Part shown: positions 57,764 through 64,000 of the stretch, piece after piece
Layout of the letters: every line of letters starts with the position of its first letter
Numbering within the stretch: position 1 is the first letter of the stretch
Source: Paenibacillus hexagrammi
GTDB lineage: Bacteria; Bacillota; Bacilli; Paenibacillales; NBRC-103111
Assembly: GCF_021513275.1 (NCBI RefSeq)
Contig: NZ_CP090978.1
Location: 682,001-746,000 of the forward strand
Direction of reading: 5' to 3'
Length of the DNA stretch: 64,000 nucleotides
Program-made: the position numbers and the translations under genes
The notes under the pieces: generated by a model
Databases searched by the model: none
Seen by the model: only the letters and a program-made list of their open reading frames with translations
What the model was told of the DNA's origin: nothing

Positions 57764-58669
57764 ATGAATGTTTTAGTTCTAGGAGGAACCGGTTTTATTG
57801 GTTCAAACCTGTGTAAGTCTCTTTTAATACGGGGACATAAAATTAGAATAATTGATAGAACCATAAAAAATATTGGATTCGATATGACTAATATAGAATG
57901 CGTAGAAGCTGATTTTATTGATATTATCGATTTCAAGCCATATCTAAAAAATATTGATGTTGTTTATCATCTAATAAGTACTACCGTTCCCGCTACATCA
58001 AATATGAATAGATATTTTGATGTTAATTCAAATGTATGTACAACAATCCGATTGCTTGATGATATTGTTAAAAGTAATGCTCAAAAAATAATTTTTTTAT
58101 CTTCAGGTGGAACGATTTATGGACAAACTGAGATTACCCCAATTCCGGAGGATCACCCAACCAATCCGATTTGCTCATATGGAATTCAGAAATTAACAAT
58201 TGAGAAATATTTGTTTTTTTATTTTCATGAATATGGATTAGATTACCAAGTAGTCAGATTATCTAATCCTTATGGTAAAGGACAAAATGGAAGAAAAGGT
58301 CAAGGTGTTATTCCTATTTTTATTAATAAAGTTTTAAAAAATGAAGAAATACAAATATGGGGTGATGGTTTAACTATTAGAGATTACATCTATATTGATG
58401 ATGTGATTGAAGCTTTATCAACACTTCTCGAATACTCAGGAGAACATAGAATACTTAATCTTGGATCAGGGAAAGGAAGTACTTTGATAGATATTATAAA
58501 TATTATCTCGTCAGTAACAGGACAAAAAGCCTTAGTGAGTTTTACCGAGGCGAGAAGTATCGATGTGAGAGCAAATGTTTTGGATATAAAAAAAACTACT
58601 AAAGAATTAAAGTGGGAACCCAAGTATAGTTTAAGCAATGGAATAAAATTATATATAGATAAAATTTAA
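57764..58669 (+). CDS. NAD-dependent sugar epimerase/dehydratase
   Basis: 301 residues, extended SDR: VLGGTGFIGSNL (NAD), SSGGTIYG, catalytic YGIQK, RLSNPYGKGQ and IWGDGLTIRDYIYIDDV. Resembles UDP-glucose 4-epimerase-like enzymes; substrate uncertain. It is the most AT-rich part of the cluster. Confidence 0.85.
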   Translation: MNVLVLGGTGFIGSNLCKSLLIRGHKIRIIDRTIKNIGFDMTNIECVEADFIDIIDFKPYLKNIDVVYHLISTTVPATSNMNRYFDVNSNVCTTIRLLDDIVKSNAQKIIFLSSGGTIYGQTEITPIPEDHPTNPICSYGIQKLTIEKYLFFYFHEYGLDYQVVRLSNPYGKGQNGRKGQGVIPIFINKVLKNEEIQIWGDGLTIRDYIYIDDVIEALSTLLEYSGEHRILNLGSGKGSTLIDIINIISSVTGQKALVSFTEARSIDVRANVLDIKKTTKELKWEPKYSLSNGIKLYIDKI

Positions 58670-58934
58670 TATTTTTAATGTTGAACAAAATCGTTAATAA
58701 AAAATTTTTCTAGATAATATTTTCGCCTTTTCGTTTATTGGGGCTATTTCTAATCAGCTTAAGATCTAACAAAACGTCCATGGCTTCTTACCGCAACCCT
58801 TGCATGAAAGACTGGACTTTCACAGAAAAAACAGTTTAAGAGATAATCAAACTTAGAACACTTCTATTACATTCCTTCTAAGCCGGTATGTTATTAAAGG
58901 CAAAGCCCAATACTAAGAAGAGGAATTGATATAT

Positions 58935-59480
58935 ATGGAGATAATAAAAACCAAATTTGAAGGAGTTTCGATTATTATTCCTAGATGTCACGAGGATGAT
59001 CGTGGTTTTTTTATGGAAACTTACAACGAAGATATATTAAGGCAGAATAATATTTTTTATAATTTTGTGCAGGATAACCATTCACTATCTTTATCCAAGG
59101 GAATATTAAGAGGGCTACACTATCAAATCGCTCCGAAAGCACAAGCGAAATTGATAAGGGTTATCGCAGGAGCAATTTTTGATGTAGTTGTGGATATAAG
59201 ACAAAATTCACCTACATTTGGTGATTGGATGGCTACTATTTTGAGTAAAGAGAATAAGCAACAATTACTAGTACCTAAAGGATTTGCACATGGTTTTTGT
59301 ACTTTAGAGCCTAATACGGAAGTTCAATATAAAGTAGATGAGTTCTATTCCTCTGCTCATGATAGAGGGATCAGATGGAATGACCCTAATATAGGAATTG
59401 ATTGGCCTGTAGTTAACCCAATCCTGTCAGAGAGGGATAAATATCACCCATTGCTAGTTGATGCTATTGATATAAAATAA
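58935..59480 (+). CDS. rmlC: dTDP-4-dehydrorhamnose 3,5-epimerase RmlC
   Basis: 181 residues from ATG 58935; AGAGG lies 12 bp upstream. Cupin epimerase motifs: DDRGFFMETYNED, QDNHSLSLSKGILRGLHYQ, VVVDIRQNSPTFG and PKGFAHGFCTLE. The 265 bp before it hold no recognisable gene. Confidence 0.95.
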   Translation: MEIIKTKFEGVSIIIPRCHEDDRGFFMETYNEDILRQNNIFYNFVQDNHSLSLSKGILRGLHYQIAPKAQAKLIRVIAGAIFDVVVDIRQNSPTFGDWMATILSKENKQQLLVPKGFAHGFCTLEPNTEVQYKVDEFYSSAHDRGIRWNDPNIGIDWPVVNPILSERDKYHPLLVDAIDIK

Positions 59481-59493
59481 GGGGTTGAATAGC

Positions 59494-60510
59494 TTGAGAA
59501 TTTTTGTAACAGGTGGAGCTGGATTTATTGGTAGCAATTATTTATTGTACATGGTAAATAAATATCCAACTTATGAATTTATTAATTATGATGTTTTAAC
59601 TTATGCAGGGAATTTAGAAAATTTATCTCAAATAGAGGGTATTTCTAACTATCAATTTATCAAAGGAGATATCACAAACAAAGATTTAGTTGATAAACTA
59701 CTATCAACTGGATTCGATGCAATTGTTCATTTCGCAGCAGAATCACATGTAGATCGAAGTATTTTAGAGCCGGATATTTTTGTTAAAACCAATGTTTTAG
59801 GGACACAAAATTTGCTTGAAAGTGCTAAGAAATTTGGTGTAAAGAAATTTGTTCATGTTTCTACCGATGAAGTGTATGGTTCATTAGGGGAAACTGGTCT
59901 TTTTACTGAAGAAACTCCTTTGGCTCCCAATAGTCCATATTCGGCTAGTAAAGCAGGGTCTGATCTATTAGTACGTGCCTATCATGAAACATTTGGTTTA
60001 CCTGTTAATATTACTCGCTGCTCAAATAATTACGGACCCTACCAATTCCCAGAAAAGTTGATTCCATTAATTATTGCTAATGCTTTGGCTGATAAAACGC
60101 TTCCTGTTTATGGAGATGGATTGAATATTCGTGACTGGCTCTACGTTGAAGATCATTGCAGTGCAATTGATTTAGTATTGCATGAAGGTGTAAACGGAGA
60201 GGTTTATAACATTGGCGGTAATAATGAACGTACTAATATTCATATCGTACAGACTATTCTGCAAGAACTTGGTAAGCCCGAGTCTCTGATTCGATTTGTA
60301 AAAGATCGACCAGGGCACGATAGACGCTATGGTATTGATGCAACTAAAATTACTACGCAGCTCGGCTGGAAGCCTGTTCATAATTTTGAAACTGGCATTC
60401 AAAAGACGATTCGCTGGTACTTAGATAATCAGGGATGGTGGAAACGAATTCAGTCAGGAGAGTATCAGCAATACTTTGACCAACAATATGGATCACGTCT
60501 AGGTGTTTAA
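59494..60510 (+). CDS. rmlB: dTDP-glucose 4,6-dehydratase RmlB
   Basis: About 338 residues; TTG 59494 is preferred (AAGGGG upstream), with TTG 59485 possible. FVTGGAGFIGSNYL, HFAAESHVDRSI, STDEVYG, YSASKAGSDLL and CSNNYGPYQFPEKLIPL. It converts dTDP-glucose to the 4-keto-6-deoxy sugar. Confidence 0.95.
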   Translation: MRIFVTGGAGFIGSNYLLYMVNKYPTYEFINYDVLTYAGNLENLSQIEGISNYQFIKGDITNKDLVDKLLSTGFDAIVHFAAESHVDRSILEPDIFVKTNVLGTQNLLESAKKFGVKKFVHVSTDEVYGSLGETGLFTEETPLAPNSPYSASKAGSDLLVRAYHETFGLPVNITRCSNNYGPYQFPEKLIPLIIANALADKTLPVYGDGLNIRDWLYVEDHCSAIDLVLHEGVNGEVYNIGGNNERTNIHIVQTILQELGKPESLIRFVKDRPGHDRRYGIDATKITTQLGWKPVHNFETGIQKTIRWYLDNQGWWKRIQSGEYQQYFDQQYGSRLGV

Positions 60511-60513
60511 ACA

Positions 60514-61368
60514 ATGAGGGTATTGGTTACAGGAGCAGAGGGGCAGTTAGGTCTTGATATAGCTAAATTATTTAAATCTCGTCACGAAGTGCAGGGATTA
60601 AGCAGAAAAATGCTTGATGTTACAGATGATGCACAATGCTTTGCTGTAATTGGAGACTGGAAGCCGGACGTTATCATTCATTGCGCTGCTTATACTTCAG
60701 TTGATCTAGCTGAAACAAATGAAGATATTGCATACAAAGTCAATGCAATGGGTTCACGTAATATTGCTGTTGCAGCTGAGAAAGTTGGAGCTAAGATATG
60801 CTATATTAGTACTGATTACGTGTTTGATGGGACTTCTAACACACCATACAGGGAGCATGATATGCTTAACCCTCAGAATATCTATGGTAAATCTAAAAGA
60901 GCTGGAGAAGAACTTGTACAATCTCTCTCATCACGATATTTTATTGTAAGAACCTCGTGGCTTTATGGTTTACACGGCGCCAACTTTGTAAAAACAATAA
61001 TTAAATTAGCTCGGGAAAGAGATGGACTCAAAATAGTTAATGATCAAACCGGTTCTCCGACCTATACAGTTGATCTAACACTATTTTTAGAACAGTTGAT
61101 AAAGACAGAGAAATACGGCATTTATCATGCTTCAAATTCTGGTTCATGCTCTTGGTTTGAATTAGCCAGTGCAGTATTTGAGGAGCTAGGCAATTCAATA
61201 ATCTTGGAGCCCTGTTTAACTAAAGATTTTCCACGTCCTGCTTATAGACCAAGTTATTCAGTTTTGGAACATATGGCAATTCGCACTAATGGATTCGATG
61301 ATTTACGACCTTGGAGAGAAGGATTGCAATCTTTTTTTAAAGGAGTTGGCAGAGTACTAACCCGATGA
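60514..61368 (+). CDS. rmlD: dTDP-4-dehydrorhamnose reductase RmlD
   Basis: 284 residues. VTGAEGQLGLDI, CAAYTSVDLAETN, YISTDYVFDGT, NIYGKSKRAGE and VRTSWLYG. Last step to dTDP-L-rhamnose. It overlaps the next gene by 4 bp. Confidence 0.95.
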   Translation: MRVLVTGAEGQLGLDIAKLFKSRHEVQGLSRKMLDVTDDAQCFAVIGDWKPDVIIHCAAYTSVDLAETNEDIAYKVNAMGSRNIAVAAEKVGAKICYISTDYVFDGTSNTPYREHDMLNPQNIYGKSKRAGEELVQSLSSRYFIVRTSWLYGLHGANFVKTIIKLARERDGLKIVNDQTGSPTYTVDLTLFLEQLIKTEKYGIYHASNSGSCSWFELASAVFEELGNSIILEPCLTKDFPRPAYRPSYSVLEHMAIRTNGFDDLRPWREGLQSFFKGVGRVLTR

Positions 61369-62312
61369 GTACTGTAACGGTTCATATTGTTACATATAAT
61401 AGTGCTGAGCATATAGATGAGTGCTTACAAGCTGTTGTGTCCCAAACCTATCCAATTAAGCAGATCATCGTAATTGATAATAATTCTGTAGACTATACAA
61501 AAGAAATTTTGAGAAAATGGATAAAAAAATGTGAAATTGTCTATAATTCTCGAAACAACGGCTTCGCAGGTGGACATAATCAAGCTATTCGGATGTCTGA
61601 TTCGGATTATTGTCTAGTGTTGAATCCGGATTTAATCATAAAAGAGGATTTTATAGAACGATTAGTCGCAAGTTTTGGTTTCGATACTCAAATAGGAAGT
61701 GCTTGTGGAAAGTTATTACTTAAAGGTAATAAAAAGCAGATAGACAGCACAGGATTGGTCATAAACAAAGCAAGAAGGGCATTTGACCGAGGAGTGCATG
61801 AACCCGAGGATGTATATTCAATTGCTGAAGAAGTATTTGGTGTGTCAGGAGCCGCGGCAATGTACAGTCGGGAAATGATTGATCAAATAAGTATAAAAGG
61901 TCAGTTTTTTGATGAAGATTTTTTTGCCTATAAAGAGGATGTAGACATAGCATGGAGGGCCCGCTTAATGGGGTGGAAGGCATACTTTAATCCCAAGGCA
62001 ATCGGGTATCATGAAAGAGGTTGGAAGCAAGGGGAGAGAAAGACAAGATCTATGTATGTTAGAAGATTGTCATATATTAATCGATATAAAATGATTTATA
62101 AAAATGATAATCTACTGATTTTAATAAAACATATAGCTCCTTTTTTATTCTACGAGATATTAAGCCTTATGTATTCTATATTTCTTGAACCTGGTTTACT
62201 AAAAGCTTGGTTCGATTTTTATCGAAAAATTCCAGAATTAAAACTTAAAAGAAAAATGATACGAAGTAAACAACGAATAAGCGATAGCGAACTTTATTCT
62301 TGGTTTATTTAG
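61365..62312 (+). CDS. GT2 glycosyltransferase (rhamnosyltransferase-like)
   Basis: 315 residues, ATG overlapping the rmlD stop. VHIVTYNSAEHIDECLQAVV, IDNNSVDYT, NNGFAGGHNQAI, LNPDLII, FFAYKEDVDIAWRARLMGW. It resembles WbbL-type rhamnosyltransferases, which fits its place after rmlD. The C-terminal helices may contact the membrane. Confidence 0.88.
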   Translation: MSTVTVHIVTYNSAEHIDECLQAVVSQTYPIKQIIVIDNNSVDYTKEILRKWIKKCEIVYNSRNNGFAGGHNQAIRMSDSDYCLVLNPDLIIKEDFIERLVASFGFDTQIGSACGKLLLKGNKKQIDSTGLVINKARRAFDRGVHEPEDVYSIAEEVFGVSGAAAMYSREMIDQISIKGQFFDEDFFAYKEDVDIAWRARLMGWKAYFNPKAIGYHERGWKQGERKTRSMYVRRLSYINRYKMIYKNDNLLILIKHIAPFLFYEILSLMYSIFLEPGLLKAWFDFYRKIPELKLKRKMIRSKQRISDSELYSWFI

Positions 62313-62315
62313 AAG

Positions 62316-62349
62316 AAGCGAATCTGTGATAAAGGATTTGCTTTTTTTT
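62316..62349 (+). terminator. Terminator ending the AT-rich glycan operon
   Basis: AAGCGAATC pairs with GATTTGCTT (one mismatch), followed by eight T. Confidence 0.75.
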
Positions 62350-62372
62350 ATGTGATTTTCCCCTTTTCTACG

Positions 62373-62381
62373 TGCTATAAT
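62373..62381 (+). promoter_or_regulatory. Extended -10 promoter
   Basis: TGCTATAAT is a perfect extended -10 (TGnTATAAT), 30 bp before the GT2 start at 62411 and just after a terminator. It indicates a new transcription unit. Confidence 0.65.
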
Positions 62382-62410
62382 AAATAAATCAAATGTAAAT
62401 GAGGGTATCC

Positions 62411-63276
62411 ATGGATTTAAGCATTATTATTGTCAATTATAATACTAGGGAACTCACTATAAATTGTATTGAATCGGTGCTTTCGTCGAATTTATCATAC
62501 GATTATGAAATAATTCTTGTAGACAATGCTTCAACGGATCAAACTTTGGAAGCTGTTTCTAACCGTTTTAGCAGTGTAAATTGTATAGCTAATTCAGAAA
62601 ATCTAGGCTTCTCCAAAGCCAACAATCAAGGTATTAAGTTCTCCAAAGGCCGTTACATTCTATTACTTAATTCTGACACAGTTGTTCAACCAGACACGCT
62701 CGAGACAATGCTTCGCTTCATGGACGAACACCCTAACGTAGGCGCCAGCGGCTGTAAAATCGTCCTCCCTGACGGGTCTCTGGACAAAGCCTGCAAACGA
62801 GGCTTCCCAACGCCTTCAGCATCCTTTTACTATGCTTTTGGTTTCTCTAAGCTGTTCCCGAACATTCCATATTTCAATCAATATCAGCTAGGTTATTTAG
62901 ACCCGGATCAAGAGTATCCGATCGATTCTCTGGTCGGGGCATTCATGCTTGTGCGACGTGAAGCAATTGATCAAGTAGGAATGCTTGATGAGGAATTTTT
63001 ATGTATGGTGAAGATATAGACTGGTGTTATAGAATTAAAGAAGCGGGTTGGGAAAATTATTATTATCCGCGTACGAAGATCATACATTATAAAGGGGCAA
63101 GCAGCAGGAAAAAGCCCTTCAAGATTATTTATGAATTTCATCGGGCAATGATCTTGTTTCACCGAAAGCATTTTAGCAGTAAGTATGCTTGGCCTGTGAA
63201 TTGGATGGTGTATACTGGCGTTGGATTGAAGTTTATACTTTCACTTATGGCAAACAAACTACGTGTTTCGAGGTGA
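62411..63276 (+). CDS. GT2 glycosyltransferase (frameshifted)
   Basis: Start ATG 62411 (GAGGGT upstream): LSIIIVNYNTRELTINCIES, VDNASTDQT, ENLGFSKANNQGI, LNSDTVV. The frame breaks at T5 (62996-63000). One more T gives [20 protein letters not shown], joining to the C-terminal part, for about 288 residues. Base composition changes inside the gene near 62.65 kb from AT-rich to ordinary. Wall or capsule rhamnosyltransferase is likely. Confidence 0.88.
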
Positions 63277-63281
63277 TTTAT

Positions 63282-64000
63282 TTGATCCGCCAGAGCCAGC
63301 GTTTTCTAACTCAGTTATATGCGATTACAGATTTCATCTGTATTCAGCTCGTCTTTTTGTTTTCTTGGTGGCTCAAATTTAATAGTGGTTGGATACCCTT
63401 TGATGGTCCTTTGCCTTTTAAGCATTATATGCTGTGGAGTTTTATTTATGGGGCATTAGCTATAGGAATTAGTTATTTTGTTAATTTTTATACACCTAAA
63501 AGAAGAAAGCAATTTTCATTTGAGGTTTTTAAAATCGTTCAAGTTCATCTGCTTAGTTTGCTTTTGCTTTTGAGTATTTTATATATTTTCAAAGAAGTCG
63601 ATGTGTCCCGATCCTATCTGTTTCTGTTTCTTGTAAATAATATATTGGTCATTAGCTTTTACAGGTATATAATCAAGCTTTCTTTAAAGAACATGAGGCA
63701 AAAAGGCTATAACAAGCAATATGTATTAATTCTAGGGGCAGGATCATTAGGGCGTAAATTCTATACAAATCTTAAGAAGCATCCGGAATTGGGCTATGAG
63801 GTTGTGGGTTTTCTCGACGATTATCAGGAGAAGCACGATGCTTCATACTCTCACTACAAGCCGATTATCGGGAAGATTGATGAACTGCAAACAATTCTAA
63901 ACAAGCTTATTGTTGATGAAGTCATCATTGCTCTGCCTCTAGATGCACACAGGAAGTTTGGAACGATTATTAACGTATGTGAGAAAGCCGGCGTCAAAGC
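63282..64000 (+). CDS. Undecaprenyl-phosphate sugar phosphotransferase, N-terminal part
   Basis: TTG 63282 with GAGGTG upstream; open to the window end (about 239 residues seen). Four N-terminal membrane helices (LYAITDFICIQLVFLFSWW; WSFIYGALAIGISYFV; LLSLLLLLSILYIF; YLFLFLVNNILVISF), then a nucleotide-binding-like domain with VLILGAGSLGRKFYTNLKK and VVGFLDDY. This layout matches WbaP/WsaP/CpsE-type initiating transferases, which prime glycan synthesis on undecaprenyl phosphate. The catalytic C-terminal domain lies beyond the window. Confidence 0.85.
   Translation, partial: MIRQSQRFLTQLYAITDFICIQLVFLFSWWLKFNSGWIPFDGPLPFKHYMLWSFIYGALAIGISYFVNFYTPKRRKQFSFEVFKIVQVHLLSLLLLLSILYIFKEVDVSRSYLFLFLVNNILVISFYRYIIKLSLKNMRQKGYNKQYVLILGAGSLGRKFYTNLKKHPELGYEVVGFLDDYQEKHDASYSHYKPIIGKIDELQTILNKLIVDEVIIALPLDAHRKFGTIINVCEKAGVK

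Noticed and set aside
58670-58934. Gene remnant or IS scar before rmlC
   Set aside because: A slightly GC-richer patch near 58780-58830 stands out, but no frame resembles a known transposase; left unassigned.

Overview
The window reads as a chromosome segment of a spore-forming, Gram-positive Firmicute of the Paenibacillaceae type. The evidence is a GerA-family germinant receptor operon, an H-type SASP, a CotD-like coat protein, forespore-style NHEJ genes (Ku plus split LigD), Leu T-box leaders, a CIRCE-controlled groESL, and a tsaE-tsaB-rimI-tsaD / ABC-F / moaC / tatAC / groESL gene order like the ydiB-groEL region of Bacillus subtilis. This assignment comes from gene content and order; no database was searched.

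Region 1 (1-13.8 kb) is an antimicrobial-peptide island. It holds a plesiocin-type graspetide precursor and its ATP-grasp ligase (minus strand, running off the left edge), a GAF-LuxR regulator, two short double-glycine-leader bacteriocin peptides, a third leaderless relative, an IS110-family element, a TrpE-like enzyme, a C39 peptidase ABC exporter, its HlyD-type partner, a large exported protein of unknown function and a coiled-coil protein. Graspetide and bacteriocin leaders end in the same E-(I/T)-N-G-G motif. Related inverted repeats (TATCC-N6-GGATA type) lie at similar distances before the graspetide, bacteriocin and exporter promoters. I infer one regulon and one export route serving two peptide classes.

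Region 2 (13.8-30.6 kb): a two-component system with a BcrAB-like ABC transporter, a HAD phosphatase, a bactofilin/M23 pair, the gerKA-gerKC-small protein-gerKB operon, cardiolipin synthase and the NHEJ genes. Region 3 (30.6-46.8 kb): conserved housekeeping genes, including the t6A genes, leuA behind tandem Leu T-boxes, a dense cluster of DnaA boxes between leuA and the ABC-F gene, molybdopterin genes, Tat translocase and groESL.

Region 4 (46.9-64 kb): a surface-glycan cluster resembling S-layer glycosylation (slg) loci: an O-antigen-ligase-like protein, dTDP-rhamnose genes rmlA and rmlC-B-D, a Wzm/Wzt exporter, a methyltransferase, several glycosyltransferases (one with a repeat-containing coiled coil) and the start of a polyprenyl-phosphate sugar transferase. 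It is much more AT-rich than the rest from about 49.5 kb, and the shift back to normal composition falls inside a glycosyltransferase gene near 62.65 kb.

A quality caveat affects the whole window. Eight places (graspetide ligase, exported protein, gerKC, the tsaB/rimI junction, tatC, rmlA, wzt, one GT2) each read correctly if a single base is added to a short homopolymer run. Several are conserved housekeeping genes, so this looks like systematic homopolymer under-calling rather than real gene decay. I annotate these as single genes with frameshifts.
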